In this document: piece by piece, positions 1-9,146 of the stretch
Layout: each line of letters starts with the position of its first letter
Numbering within the stretch: the stretch's first letter is position 1
Assembly: GCF_001428075.1 (NCBI RefSeq)
Contig: NZ_LMSI01000022.1
Coordinates: 248,001-312,000, forward strand
DNA length: 64,000 nucleotides
From: Arthrobacter sp. Soil764
Lineage (GTDB): Bacteria; Actinomycetota; Actinomycetes; Actinomycetales; Micrococcaceae
Direction of reading: 5' to 3'
Notes under the pieces: model-generated
The model's database searches: none
What the model was told of the DNA's origin: nothing
What the model saw: only the letters and a program-made list of their open reading frames with translations
Program-made: the position numbers and the translations under genes

Positions 1-990
1 ATCATGGAACACATCGAGGAAGCCGGCATCCACTCCGGTGACTCCGCCTGCGTCCTGCCGCCGATCACCCTGGGGAGCAACGTCGTCGAACGCGTCCGCA
101 CCGCCACCCGCGCCATCGCTGAAGGCGTGGGCGTCCGGGGCCTGATCAACATCCAGTTCGCGCTGGCCTCGGACGTCCTGTACGTCCTGGAAGCCAATCC
201 CCGCGCCTCCCGGACCGTGCCGTTCGTGTCCAAGGCCACCGGTGTCCAGATGGCCAAAGCCGCAGCCCTCATCGGCACCGGCGTGACCATCGGACAGCTC
301 CGCAGCGCCTACAAGATGCTGCCGGAAACCGGTGACGGCTCAACGCTGCCGCTGGACGCGCCCGTCGCCGTCAAGGAAGCCGTGCTGCCGTTCAGCCGGT
401 TCCGGACCCTCGAGGGCAAGGTGGTTGACTCCCTGCTCGGTCCCGAGATGCGTTCCACCGGCGAGGTCATGGGCATCGACAAGCACTTCGACACCGCCTT
501 CGCCAAGAGCCAGGCAGGCGCCAACAACGCCCTGCCCACCGAGGGCAAGGTGTTCGTCTCCGTGGCCAACCGGGACAAGCGCTCGGTGATCATGGGCGTC
601 AAGCGGCTCTCGGACCTCGGGTTCGAGATCGTCTCCACCGGCGGTACCGCCGACGTCCTGCGCCGCAACGGCATCCAGGCCACCCCGGTCCGCAAGGTCG
701 CAGAGGGCAGCAGCGCCGAGGGTGAAGGCACCATCGCGGACCTCATCGTGGCCGGCGAGATCGACATGGTCTTCAACACGCCTTCGGGCGGCGAAGCCCG
801 CAGCGACGGCTACGAACTGCGCGCCGCGGCAACGTCCATCGGCATTCCGTGCATCACCACGGTGGCCGAGTTCAACGCCGCCGTCCAGGCGATCGAAGCC
901 ATGCGCACCTACGAGTGGTCTGTCACCAGCCTGCAGGAGCACGCCGCCGCACTGGCAGAGTCCCAGAAGGCGGCCCTGCAGCATGCCTGA
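1..990 (+). CDS. carB: Carbamoyl-phosphate synthase large subunit, C-terminal part (cut by window edge)
   Basis: The reading frame is open from base 1, so about 329 C-terminal residues of a roughly 1,100-residue protein are present. CarB makes carbamoyl phosphate from bicarbonate, ATP and glutamine-derived ammonia for pyrimidine and arginine synthesis. The first part is the end of the second ATP-grasp domain ([18 protein letters not shown] near residues 65-82). From about residue 182 ([10 protein letters not shown], then [13 protein letters not shown]) comes the MGS-like allosteric domain. The stop codon overlaps the pyrF start, which indicates translational coupling in a pyrimidine operon. 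No missing key residue is visible in this portion. Confidence 0.97.
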   Translation: MMEHIEEAGIHSGDSACVLPPITLGSNVVERVRTATRAIAEGVGVRGLINIQFALASDVLYVLEANPRASRTVPFVSKATGVQMAKAAALIGTGVTIGQLRSAYKMLPETGDGSTLPLDAPVAVKEAVLPFSRFRTLEGKVVDSLLGPEMRSTGEVMGIDKHFDTAFAKSQAGANNALPTEGKVFVSVANRDKRSVIMGVKRLSDLGFEIVSTGGTADVLRRNGIQATPVRKVAEGSSAEGEGTIADLIVAGEIDMVFNTPSGGEARSDGYELRAAATSIGIPCITTVAEFNAAVQAIEAMRTYEWSVTSLQEHAAALAESQKAALQHA

Positions 991-1861
991 GCAGGCCTCA
1001 GCCAACAGCCCCGCATCCGCCGCCGGCCGGGAGTCCTTCGGCTCCCGGCTCGGCGCGGCCATGGCCGCCCGCGGTCCGCTCTGTGTGGGCATTGACCCGC
1101 ACCCGGCGCTGCTGAAGAGCTGGGGACTGGACGACGACGCCGCCGGGCTTCGGCGCTTTTCCCTGACGGTCCTGGAGGCGGTGGCTCCGCTCGCTGCCGC
1201 GGTAAAGCCGCAGGTGGCACTTTACGAACGCCACGGGTCAGCCGGCATGGCGGTGCTGGAGGAAATCCTGGCCACGGCCCGGGACGAGTCTGTCCTCAGC
1301 ATCGCCGACGCCAAGCGCGGCGACATCGGTTCCACCATGGCCGCCTATGCCGACGCCTGGCTGCGGGACGAGTCCCCGCTGGCGGCGGACTCCGTCACGC
1401 TGAGCCCCTACCTTGGCTTCGAGTCGCTGCGCCCTGCGCTGGACCTCGCGGCCGAAACCGGGCGCGGTGTCTTCGTGCTGGCACTGACCTCCAACCCTGA
1501 AGGAGCTTCGGTCCAGCACGTTGGCGGAAGGGATTCGGTGGCGCGCAGGATCACGGCAGCGGCAGCTGCGGAAAACTCCCGGTACGGGGGCAACCTGGGG
1601 TCCGTGGGCCTGGTGGTCGGCGCCACCGTGGGGTCGGCATTGACGGATCTGGATATGGATCTCGCTGCCGTCCGCGGCCCCATCCTGGCGCCCGGCCTGG
1701 GAGCGCAGGGGGCCACGCCGGCGGACCTTCGGGCCACGTTCGGCGACGCCTACCCGCTGGTCCTGGGAACCTCCAGCCGCGACATCCTGTCGGCAGGTCC
1801 GCAGGTCGGCGGACTGCGGGAGGCGGCCCTGCGCACGCTGGACGGGCTGCGCGGACAATAG
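983..1861 (+). CDS. pyrF: Orotidine 5'-phosphate decarboxylase (type 2)
   Basis: PyrF decarboxylates OMP to UMP, the last step of de novo pyrimidine synthesis. The 292-residue length and the motif [10 protein letters not shown] (residues 109-118, with the catalytic Asp-Lys-Asp set) fit the longer type 2 enzymes of actinobacteria. VGIDPHP at 35-41 begins the TIM barrel. The ATG at 983 was chosen because it overlaps the carB stop by 8 bases; the frame stays open further upstream, but only inside carB. Co-transcription with carB is very likely. Confidence 0.96.
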   Translation: MPEQASANSPASAAGRESFGSRLGAAMAARGPLCVGIDPHPALLKSWGLDDDAAGLRRFSLTVLEAVAPLAAAVKPQVALYERHGSAGMAVLEEILATARDESVLSIADAKRGDIGSTMAAYADAWLRDESPLAADSVTLSPYLGFESLRPALDLAAETGRGVFVLALTSNPEGASVQHVGGRDSVARRITAAAAAENSRYGGNLGSVGLVVGATVGSALTDLDMDLAAVRGPILAPGLGAQGATPADLRATFGDAYPLVLGTSSRDILSAGPQVGGLREAALRTLDGLRGQ

Positions 1862-1881
1862 GGTGCAATTGCCTGGATGCA

Positions 1882-1910
1882 TTGATTCGGGCTGCACCAA
1901 AGGGTAGTTT
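1882..1910 (+). promoter_or_regulatory. Candidate sigma-70-type promoter of mihF
   Basis: TTGATT (1882-1887) and TAGTTT (1905-1910) are separated by 17 bases, a good match to a -35/-10 pair, in the 110-base gap between pyrF and mihF. Transcription would start near 1917, just before a 20-base palindrome. Assigned by eye only. Confidence 0.45.
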
Positions 1911-1920
1911 CAGGACAGGT

Positions 1921-1940
1921 CCAAGGGCGGCCGCCCTTGG
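1921..1940. repeat. Perfect 20-base palindrome upstream of mihF
   Basis: CCAAGGGCGGCCGCCCTTGG is an exact inverted repeat with no spacer. It lies at the predicted 5' end of the mihF mRNA and 31 bases before the ATG. It has no T-run, so it is a poor terminator candidate for pyrF. It could be an operator or a 5'-UTR hairpin. Confidence 0.6.
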
Positions 1941-1971
1941 ATGAAATCCGCCGAATCCGGGGGTGTCCGTG

Positions 1972-2289
1972 ATGGTCCTGCGACCTCTATCCGCATCTGA
2001 ACGGGCCGACGCCCTGGGCAAGGCAGCAGCGGCCAGGGCTACCCGTGCCGCAGCCAAGGAAAGCCTCCGGAACGGCGACAGGTCCGCGGCGGACATCATC
2101 AGCTCCGCCCTTGAGGACGACGCCCTGGCCCGCATGAAGGTCTCGGAACTGCTCGAGGCCCTTCCCGGCATCGGGAAGGTGCGGGCCGCGGCCATCATGC
2201 AGCAGCTGGGCATCGCGGCGTCCCGCAGGGTCCGGGGCCTGGGCATCCACCAGCGCCGGGCGCTGGTAGATTTTATAGACGAGCATTGA
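1972..2289 (+). CDS. mihF: Integration host factor, actinobacterial type (mIHF)
   Basis: This 105-residue basic protein matches actinobacterial mIHF, a nucleoid-associated DNA-bending protein unrelated to the HU-like IHF of E. coli. The N-terminal helix is rich in Ala and Arg ([13 protein letters not shown]). The core [21 protein letters not shown], around residues 62-82, carries the helix-two-turn-helix-like DNA-binding segment, and [14 protein letters not shown] follows. The ATG at 1972 gives the length known for the mycobacterial protein and has GGGGG at an SD-like distance; a GTG at 1963 is possible but has no site. Placement before gmk and rpoZ is typical of actinobacteria. Confidence 0.93.
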   Translation: MVLRPLSASERADALGKAAAARATRAAAKESLRNGDRSAADIISSALEDDALARMKVSELLEALPGIGKVRAAAIMQQLGIAASRRVRGLGIHQRRALVDFIDEH

Positions 2290-2333
2290 GGCAGGCGGCG
2301 CCTGTCTTTTCCCAACTGCGGCAAAAGGAATAC

Positions 2334-2927
2334 GTGAGCAAGAAACCTGGACTGACAGTCCTCGCAGGTCCGACGGCTGTTGGCAAAGGCACCGTGTCCA
2401 CCTACATCCGTGACAACTACCCCGAAGTCTGGCTTTCCGTTTCGGCCACCACCCGGGCGCCCCGGCCCGGCGAGGTGGACGGCGTCCACTACTTCTTCAA
2501 GACCAAGGACGAGTTCGAGCAGCTCATCGCGGACGGCGAACTCCTGGAGTGGGCTGTCGTCCACGGGCAGAACACCTACGGCACCCTGAAGAGCACGGTG
2601 AACCAGGCCATCGCAGAGGGCCGCTCGGTGCTGCTGGAGATCGACCTTCAGGGTGCACGCCAGGTCAAGGAAGCCGTTCCGGACGCCCAGTTCGTCTTCC
2701 TGGCCCCGCCCACCTGGGACGAGATGGTCCGCCGGCTGGTGGGCCGCGGCACCGAAACACCCGACGAACAGCAGCGGCGCCTGGAAACCGCTAAACTGGA
2801 ACTTGCTGCTGAACCGGAGTTCGACCACACCGTCATCAACGACGACGTCCGCCGGGCAGCGGACGAGCTTGTTTCACTCATGGGGCTGACACCGCATCCA
2901 CACCTGCCGGAACCGTCAGCCCGCTAG
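2334..2927 (+). CDS. gmk: Guanylate kinase
   Basis: Gmk phosphorylates GMP to GDP with ATP. The 197-residue protein has the P-loop GPTAVGKGT (residues 12-20) and the GMP-binding segment STRxxRxGE in the variant [15 protein letters not shown]. The GTG at 2334 is preceded by AAAAGGA at good spacing. A TTG at 2286 overlapping the mihF stop would add 16 residues not expected in the family. The gene follows mihF and precedes rpoZ, as in other actinobacteria. The second P-loop position is Thr-Ala instead of the common Ser-Gly, a mild variation. Confidence 0.96.
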   Translation: MSKKPGLTVLAGPTAVGKGTVSTYIRDNYPEVWLSVSATTRAPRPGEVDGVHYFFKTKDEFEQLIADGELLEWAVVHGQNTYGTLKSTVNQAIAEGRSVLLEIDLQGARQVKEAVPDAQFVFLAPPTWDEMVRRLVGRGTETPDEQQRRLETAKLELAAEPEFDHTVINDDVRRAADELVSLMGLTPHPHLPEPSAR

Positions 2928-2942
2928 GAATTTGGAGAATTC

Positions 2943-3203
2943 GTGTCCACGAACCTTGAAGGCATCATCAACCCGCCGATCGACTCGCTGCTCGAAGCAG
3001 CCGACTCCAAGTACGGCCTGGTGATCTTCGGTGCCAAGCGTGCTCGTCAGATCAACGCCTACTACGCCCAGCTGCACGAGGGCCTGTTCGAATACGTCGG
3101 ACCCCTGGTCGACACCAAGCTGAACGAAAAGTCGCTGTCGATCGCACTGCGCGAGATCAACGAAGGCAAGCTGGTTTCCACGCCGATCGAAGCCGCAGAG
3201 TAA
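2943..3203 (+). CDS. rpoZ: DNA-directed RNA polymerase omega subunit
   Basis: Omega is the small subunit that helps fold and hold the beta-prime subunit. The 86-residue protein shows [27 protein letters not shown], the conserved omega core, and [11 protein letters not shown] near the C-terminus. The GTG start has TTGGAGA 8 bases upstream. It lies 15 bases after gmk and is probably co-transcribed with it. Confidence 0.97.
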   Translation: MSTNLEGIINPPIDSLLEAADSKYGLVIFGAKRARQINAYYAQLHEGLFEYVGPLVDTKLNEKSLSIALREINEGKLVSTPIEAAE

Positions 3204-3241
3204 TCCTGCCGCTGAACTGACTTGCTGTTGACGGAGGTCAC

Positions 3242-4474
3242 GTGCGCATAGTCCTCGGAGTCGGGGGAGGGATCGCCGCCTACAAGGTGGCATCGCTCCT
3301 CCGGCTTTTTACTGAAGCCGGCCATGACGTCACGGTGGTTCCCACTGAGGCGTCCACCCGCTTCATCGGAACTGCCACCTGGGAGGCGCTGTCCGGAAAC
3401 CCGGTCAGCAACAGTGTTTTCGATGACGTGCACCTGGTCAACCACGTGCGCCTCGGCCACGAGGCAGACCTGGTGGTGGTGGCACCCGCCACGGCGGACC
3501 TCCTGGCGAAGGCCGCCACCGGCCAGGCCGGGGACCTGCTCACCAACACCCTGCTGATGGCCCACGGTCCGGTGCTGTTCGCCCCCGCGATGCACACCGA
3601 AATGTGGCAGCATGCCGCCACCCGGGCCAACGTGGAAACGCTCCGCAGCCGCGGGGCCGCTGTCCTGGAGCCCGCCTCGGGCAGGCTGACAGGCGCCGAC
3701 TCGGGGCCCGGCAGGCTTCCGGAGCCCCAGGTGATCTTCGACGCAGCCATGGCCCTGCTGCAGGGACAGGGCGACTACCAGCTGCCCCTAGCAGGCCGCA
3801 CCGTCACCATCAGCGCCGGCGGAACCCGCGAACCGCTGGACCCCGTGCGCTTCCTCGGCAACCGCTCCTCCGGCAAACAGGGGGTGGCACTTGCCGTCGC
3901 AGCACGCAACGCGGGCGCTTCCGTACGGTTGCTGGCAGCCCACATGGACGTTCCACCGCCGGCGGGCGTGGAAGTGGTGCGTGTAGAGACGGCCCTGGAA
4001 CTCCGGGAAGCCGCACTGCACGCCGCTGCCGTGTCCGACGTCGTCATCATGTCCGCAGCCGTGGCCGATTTCCGCCCGGCCGAAGTCTCGGACACCAAGA
4101 TCAAGAAGCGGGACGACACCGCCGATCCCGTCATCACCCTGGTCCGCAACCCCGATATTTTGCAGGAGCTTGTGGAGCAGCGCACCGCCGGTGCTGCCGC
4201 AGCCGGACAACTCATCGTGGGTTTCGCCGCCGAAACCGGGGACAGCCAGGGCGACGTCCTGGCCTACGCGGAAGCAAAACTGCAGCGGAAGGGCTGCGAC
4301 CTGCTGGTGGTGAACCACGTGGGGACGGACAAAGTCTTTGGCCAGGACTCCAATTCGGTCGTCATCCTCTCGCGCTCCGGCTCCGAACCACAGGAAGCTT
4401 CAGGAACCAAGACAGAGGTTTCGGAAGCCATCATCCGCCGCATCAGCTTTGAACTGAACCGTGTTTCTTTGTGA
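3242..4474 (+). CDS. coaBC: Bifunctional CoaC/CoaB: phosphopantothenoylcysteine decarboxylase / phosphopantothenate-cysteine ligase
   Basis: CoaBC carries out two steps of coenzyme A synthesis. The N-terminal flavoprotein half (about 1-175) starts with GVGGGIAAYK and has the active-site region VVAPATADLLAKAATG. Its PxMNxxMW motif reads PAMHTEMW, with His for Asn. The C-terminal ligase half (about 185-410) has SAGGTREPLDPVRFLGNRSS and MSAAVADFRP, then IKK in the substrate-binding loop. The GTG start follows GGAGGT. The length of 410 residues is normal for the fused protein, and the gene sits 38 bases after rpoZ. Confidence 0.96.
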   Translation: MRIVLGVGGGIAAYKVASLLRLFTEAGHDVTVVPTEASTRFIGTATWEALSGNPVSNSVFDDVHLVNHVRLGHEADLVVVAPATADLLAKAATGQAGDLLTNTLLMAHGPVLFAPAMHTEMWQHAATRANVETLRSRGAAVLEPASGRLTGADSGPGRLPEPQVIFDAAMALLQGQGDYQLPLAGRTVTISAGGTREPLDPVRFLGNRSSGKQGVALAVAARNAGASVRLLAAHMDVPPPAGVEVVRVETALELREAALHAAAVSDVVIMSAAVADFRPAEVSDTKIKKRDDTADPVITLVRNPDILQELVEQRTAGAAAAGQLIVGFAAETGDSQGDVLAYAEAKLQRKGCDLLVVNHVGTDKVFGQDSNSVVILSRSGSEPQEASGTKTEVSEAIIRRISFELNRVSL

Positions 4475-4609
4475 TCTGAACCAGGTTTCCTTCAGCTGAA
4501 CCTGTTCCGCCCCCCGCCTGAGGTGTTTCCGGCCACCTTTGCTTAGCACGGGGACATCTACAGACTTCTCCCTGACGGGAGTGCCGACACCAACCAGTAA
4601 GGTAGTTGA

Positions 4610-5845
4610 GTGACTTTACCGCTGCACCTTCCCCAGACCCATGGGGCCACGCCCTCCGCGCTCCGGCTGTTCACGTCCGAATCGGTCACTGAAGGCCATC
4701 CGGACAAGATCTGCGACCAGATCAGTGACGCTATCCTGGATGCGCTGCTGGCCGCGGACCCCGAGTCCCGCGTGGCCGTGGAGACCATGGCAACCACGGG
4801 CCTGGTGCACGTGGCAGGCGAAGTCACCACCGACGCCTACGTCGAAATCCCGCAGATCGTCCGCGAGACCATCCTGGGCATCGGGTACGACTCCTCGGCC
4901 AACGGCTTCGACGGTGCCCGCTGCGGCGTGTCAGTCTCCATCGGCCAGCAGTCCAACGACATCGCCGGCGGCGTTTTCAACTCCCTTGAGGCACGCGAAG
5001 GCCGCCAGGAGGACGACTATGACCTCCAGGGTGCCGGCGACCAGGGGCTGATGTTCGGCTATGCCAGCGACGAAACCCCCTCCTATATGCCCACGCCCAT
5101 CTGGTTGGCCCACCGGCTCTCCGAACGGCTCACCGAGGTCCGCAAGACTGGCCTGCTGCCGTACCTTCGCCCCGACGGCAAGACCCAGGTGACGGTGGGC
5201 TACGACAAGGACGTGCCCGTGTCAGTGGAAACGGTGGTGATTTCCAGCCAGCACGCCGAGGGCGCGAGCCTGGAGCAGCTGCGCGCGGACCTCGCCGCCG
5301 TGGTCATTGAACCCGTCCTCGCCGGCGCCAACCTCGACATCTCCCGGGCGGCAAACATCCTCAATCCGGCCGGCGAATTCGTGATCGGCGGCCCGGTGGG
5401 CGACGCCGGCCTCACTGGCCGGAAGATCATCGTTGACACCTACGGCGGCATGGCCCGCCACGGCGGCGGTGCCTTCTCCGGCAAGGACCCCTCCAAGGTG
5501 GACCGCTCGGCCGCCTACGCCATGCGCTGGGTCGCCAAGAATGTGGTGGCGGCCGGACTTGCCAAGCGCGCCGAGATCCAGATCGCCTACGCCATCGGCC
5601 AGGCCCGCCCCGTGGGAACCTACGTTGAGACCTTCGGCACCGAAACAGTGGATCCTGCACGTATCAGCGCCGCCATCGCGGAGATCTTCGACCTGCGCCC
5701 CCGCGCCATTATCGACGCCCTGGACCTGAAGCGGCCCATTTACGCCAAGACTGCCGCGCACGGGCACTTCGGCCGGGATGAGCCCGACTTCACCTGGGAA
5801 CGCCTGGACCGGGTGGACGAGCTCAAGGCATTCTTCAACGCCTAG
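4610..5845 (+). CDS. metK: S-adenosylmethionine synthase
   Basis: MetK makes SAM from methionine and ATP. GHPDK (residues 29-33), GxGDQG in the form [12 protein letters not shown], and the Gly-rich loop [19 protein letters not shown] are all present in the 411-residue protein. The GTG at 4610 has AAGG about 8 bases upstream. The 135-base leader after coaBC contains short hairpins, for example CTCCC-TGAC-GGGAG near 4567-4580, but no recognisable SAM riboswitch. Confidence 0.97.
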   Translation: MTLPLHLPQTHGATPSALRLFTSESVTEGHPDKICDQISDAILDALLAADPESRVAVETMATTGLVHVAGEVTTDAYVEIPQIVRETILGIGYDSSANGFDGARCGVSVSIGQQSNDIAGGVFNSLEAREGRQEDDYDLQGAGDQGLMFGYASDETPSYMPTPIWLAHRLSERLTEVRKTGLLPYLRPDGKTQVTVGYDKDVPVSVETVVISSQHAEGASLEQLRADLAAVVIEPVLAGANLDISRAANILNPAGEFVIGGPVGDAGLTGRKIIVDTYGGMARHGGGAFSGKDPSKVDRSAAYAMRWVAKNVVAAGLAKRAEIQIAYAIGQARPVGTYVETFGTETVDPARISAAIAEIFDLRPRAIIDALDLKRPIYAKTAAHGHFGRDEPDFTWERLDRVDELKAFFNA

Positions 5846-5955
5846 TCCGGTCCCGCCCAGGGCGGAAGCACAATCACCCAGGCCGGAAGTCCAATGTCAG
5901 TGCCCGGTGCTTGGCTGTTCCTGTCCAACCCGGTCGCTGAACGGAGGTAACTGCC

Positions 5956-8040
5956 ATGGCTCCTGACAGTTCCGTCCAGCCGTCCCTGCTGCAGGGTTTC
6001 CCCACACGGCAGACGCCGGGTGGCCTTGACCTGGCGGAGCAACTTCCCGTGGCGCGGGTCCTCATTGAGTCCCCGCTTCCGCATCTGGACCGCCCCTTCG
6101 ACTACTCCGTCCCGGCCGCGCTTGACCAGGCAGCGCAGCCGGGAGTCCGGGTCAAGGTCAAGTTCAACGGCCAGGACCTCAGCGGATTCCTCCTTGAACG
6201 CGTGGCGCAGTCCGACGCCGGGCACACCCTGGTGCCCCTGGCAAAAGTCGTCTCCCCGGTTCCGGTCCTCACGCCCGCCGTCAGGGACCTTGCCGACGCC
6301 GTCGCTGCCCGGTATGCGGGGACGGTCAGCGATGTGCTGCGCCTGGCGGTTCCACCGCGTGTCGCCAGGCTGGAAAAGGATTACCCGGAAGTCCTGGACG
6401 CCGCGGAGGGGGAGGGCGCCCAACCCACGCCCGCCACGTCCGGCTCTTCAGCCTGGACCGCCTACCGCACCGGTGCCGCGTTCCTCCGGCATCTGGCCGC
6501 CGGGGGATCGCCGCGCGCCGCCGTCAACCCACTGCAGGGCTACGGTCCCGCCGGCTGGCCGGCCATGCTCGCCGAGGTCGCTGCTGCAGCTTACGCCTCC
6601 GGCCGGGGCGCACTGCTGGTGGTTCCCGACTACCGGGACCTCGACCGGCTGGAGCAGGCACTAAAGGACCTGGTGCCTGGGACAGCCGTGGCCAGGCTCA
6701 CGGCCGACGACGGCCCCACGCCCCGGTACCGGAGCTTCCTGCGCCTCCTCGCAGGAAAGGCCACCATCGCCATCGGTACGCGCTCGGCCGCCTTCGCCCC
6801 CGTGCGGCACCTGGGGCTCGTCGCGTGCTGGGACGACGGCGACGACCTCCACATCGAGCAGCGCGCACCGTACGCCCATGCCCGGGAAGTCCTGCTCCTT
6901 CGGGCCGAGCAGGAAAATACTGCCTGCCTCCTTGCAGGGCATGCACGCAGCACCGAGGTCCAGCGGTTGGTGGAAGCCGGGTGGGCCGTCCCGGTAGCAA
7001 CCGAGCGCGCCACCGTCCGCAGGACTGTTCCACGTGTCCTCAGCACTGCCGACAGCTTCGAGCAGGAACGGGACCCGCTGGCAACCATCGCGCGGCTGCC
7101 GCACGCGGCATGGCAGGCCGCCAAGGAGGGTCTCGAGCGCGGCCCCGTCCTGGTCCAGGTTGCCAGGGCAGGGTACGCGCCCTCGCTGGTGTGTGAAGCA
7201 TGCCGGGAACCGGCCCGCTGCGGTAACTGCCAGGGACCCCTGGCGCTGGCCGGCACGTCCGCCCTGCCGCAGTGCCGGTGGTGTTCCACCCCGGCCCCGG
7301 ACTGGAAGTGCTCCCACTGCGGCGGCCGGCGGCTTCGGAAAGGGGCCACCGGAGTCCTGCGCACAGCCGAGGAGCTTGGCCGGGCGTTTCCCGGCACAAC
7401 GGTCATCACCTCTTCAGGGGACCAGGTGAAAGCCGCGGTGGGCACTGGCAGGGCGCTGGTGGTGGCAACGGTGGGGGCCGAACCGGTCGCGGAGGCCGGG
7501 TATGCCGCCGCCCTGCTGCTGGACGGGGATTCCCTGTTGCGCCGGGAAACCCTCCGCGCGGGCGAAGACACCGTGCGCCGCTGGTTCAACGCCGCTGCCC
7601 TGGTGCGCCCCGCCCCGGACGGCGGGCTGGTGGTGGTCACGGCAACGGAGACCGCCGGCACCGGCGCCCTGCTGCGGTGGGACCCGGCCGGCTATGCGCA
7701 GCGGGAGCTGTCCCTGCGCGTGGAGCTGCAGCTTCCCCCGGCGGTGCGGATCGCCTCCGTCACCGGGCCGCGTGCCGCCGTCGAACACTACACCGGTGCC
7801 GTGGAAGCGGACCTTGCCCGCGCGGGCATAACAGTCCGCGCTGCGGGGCCGGCGCCGCTCCTGCTGACGGCACCGCCCTCCGGCAGGCGCTCGGCCGAGG
7901 ACGTGCGGACGCTGCTCTTCTTTTCTTACGGCCAGGCCACCGCCGTCGTCCGTGTCCTGCGGGTGACCCGGGCAGCAGTGGCCGCCAAACGGGCCACGGA
8001 CCCGGTGCAGCTGCGCCTGGACGGTGTTGACGTCCTGTAA
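5956..8040 (+). CDS. priA: Primosomal protein N' (PriA), actinobacterial form lacking helicase motifs
   Basis: PriA recognises stalled forks and loads the replication restart primosome. This 694-residue protein keeps the N-terminal 3'-DNA-binding domain (LIESPLPHLDRPFDYSVP near 36-53) and the paired zinc-binding cysteines (CEACREPARCGNCQG, then CRWCS and CSHCG). The Walker A segment is replaced by LQGYGPAGWPAML, and the DEEH box reads CWDDGDDL, so ATP-driven unwinding is unlikely. This loss is known for actinobacterial PriA. The ATG follows GGAGG. Its stop codon lies in a 17-base tandem repeat. Confidence 0.93.
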   Translation: MAPDSSVQPSLLQGFPTRQTPGGLDLAEQLPVARVLIESPLPHLDRPFDYSVPAALDQAAQPGVRVKVKFNGQDLSGFLLERVAQSDAGHTLVPLAKVVSPVPVLTPAVRDLADAVAARYAGTVSDVLRLAVPPRVARLEKDYPEVLDAAEGEGAQPTPATSGSSAWTAYRTGAAFLRHLAAGGSPRAAVNPLQGYGPAGWPAMLAEVAAAAYASGRGALLVVPDYRDLDRLEQALKDLVPGTAVARLTADDGPTPRYRSFLRLLAGKATIAIGTRSAAFAPVRHLGLVACWDDGDDLHIEQRAPYAHAREVLLLRAEQENTACLLAGHARSTEVQRLVEAGWAVPVATERATVRRTVPRVLSTADSFEQERDPLATIARLPHAAWQAAKEGLERGPVLVQVARAGYAPSLVCEACREPARCGNCQGPLALAGTSALPQCRWCSTPAPDWKCSHCGGRRLRKGATGVLRTAEELGRAFPGTTVITSSGDQVKAAVGTGRALVVATVGAEPVAEAGYAAALLLDGDSLLRRETLRAGEDTVRRWFNAAALVRPAPDGGLVVVTATETAGTGALLRWDPAGYAQRELSLRVELQLPPAVRIASVTGPRAAVEHYTGAVEADLARAGITVRAAGPAPLLLTAPPSGRRSAEDVRTLLFFSYGQATAVVRVLRVTRAAVAAKRATDPVQLRLDGVDVL

Positions 8041-8074
8041 GTGTTGACGTCCTCTAAGTGGTGACGCCCTTAGC
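8024..8074. repeat. 17-base imperfect tandem repeat across the priA stop
   Basis: GTGTTGACGTCCTGTAA (8024-8040, ending with the priA stop) is followed directly by a copy differing at one base (8041-8057). A third, more diverged copy (8058-8074) runs into the stop codon of the convergent glycosyltransferase. This looks like slippage duplication at the gene end; no terminator hairpin is present here. Confidence 0.7.
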
Positions 8075-9146
8075 GGTGCCTTTTCGCCACTACCTCGTGC
8101 GCCGCGTCCACCAGTTGGCGTGCCGACTCATCCCAGCTGAACTCCGCTGCCCGGGCCAGGGAGCGGCGCGACATCTCCTGCCAGTGCTGCTCATCCTGCA
8201 GCTGCCGCACAGCGTCCGCGAACTGCCCGGGCGACTCCGGATCCACGTAGAGGGCGGCGTCGGATCCCACTTCGCGGAAGATCGGAATGTCGCTGGCGAT
8301 CACCGGGGTCCCCACCGCCATGGCCTCCACGAGGGGAAGGCCGTATCCCTCGGCCCGGGACAGGCTCACCAGTGCCGTTGCCCGCCGCAGCAGCCCGTCA
8401 TACTCCGCGTCGGTTACGCCGTTGTGGAACACCACGGCGGCGCCCGGCGGGACGACGCGTTCCAGTTCCGCCCGGCGCTGCGGCGTGATCCGGCTGAGCA
8501 GGTGCAGCGTGTAGCCGGGCAACCCGGCCATGCCCGCCACCATGGTTTCCACGTTCTTGTAGGGCATGAACGAACCCATGTAAATGATCGTTTTGTCCGC
8601 ACCGTCGCCCGGGTTGCGTGGTTCCTGCGCCGGCTGGGGAGCGTTCGCGATAATGCGTACGGGCCTTTTCGTCAGACGGTACTTGGCCATCAGGGCCTCG
8701 GTGGTCCGGCTGATGGTGGCCACGGTATCGGCCCGGTCGAGCAGGAGCCGCTGCGGCCAGAACGCCTTGTGGTACAGGCGCCACAGCACCCTGACGGGGG
8801 CCGGCAGGAACCCCGGGGGAGCGGGGTGCTCATAGTAGATGAGGTCGTGCAGGGTGAGGATCAGCCCGTACTTCCGTCCCCAGGTGCCCATGGTCTGCAT
8901 GGGGCACACCACTACGTCCGCCCCGAGGGCGTTAATCTTCCGGGCAACGAAAAGTTCCATCGGTGACAGCGGGCTGCTGATGAGCGTGTACGGCACGTCC
9001 GGGAGGAGTGCGAGCTGCCGGACGTCGGAAACCAGCATGGAAACGTCAGCGATCTCCGCCGTGGCAGCGATCAGGCTGGCGCCGTAGCGGCTGATGCCGT
9101 CGTGATGGTCGGTACGGGTGAAACGTGCATCAATGACGATCTTCAC
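8070..9146 (-). CDS. Glycosyltransferase family 4-like protein
   Basis: The 358-residue protein has the GT-B fold arrangement. The N-terminal half contains VIDARFTRTDHHDGISRYG. The C-terminal half contains IIYMGSFMPYKNVETMV and SRAEGYGLPLVEAMAVGTPVI, the GT4 sugar-nucleotide-binding and E-x7-E motif (the Glu of EGYGLPLVE). It probably transfers a sugar from an activated donor onto a glycan or lipid acceptor; the substrate cannot be read from the sequence. The GTG start overlaps the stop of the upstream hydrolase by 4 bases, so the two are coupled. No signal peptide is visible, consistent with a cytoplasmic enzyme. Confidence 0.88.
   Translation of the reverse strand: MKIVIDARFTRTDHHDGISRYGASLIAATAEIADVSMLVSDVRQLALLPDVPYTLISSPLSPMELFVARKINALGADVVVCPMQTMGTWGRKYGLILTLHDLIYYEHPAPPGFLPAPVRVLWRLYHKAFWPQRLLLDRADTVATISRTTEALMAKYRLTKRPVRIIANAPQPAQEPRNPGDGADKTIIYMGSFMPYKNVETMVAGMAGLPGYTLHLLSRITPQRRAELERVVPPGAAVVFHNGVTDAEYDGLLRRATALVSLSRAEGYGLPLVEAMAVGTPVIASDIPIFREVGSDAALYVDPESPGQFADAVRQLQDEQHWQEMSRRSLARAAEFSWDESARQLVDAAHEVVAKRHR

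Noticed and set aside
4475..4609. A SAM riboswitch upstream of metK
   Set aside because: The gap is only 135 bases and shows short hairpins only; the conserved SAM aptamer elements were not seen.
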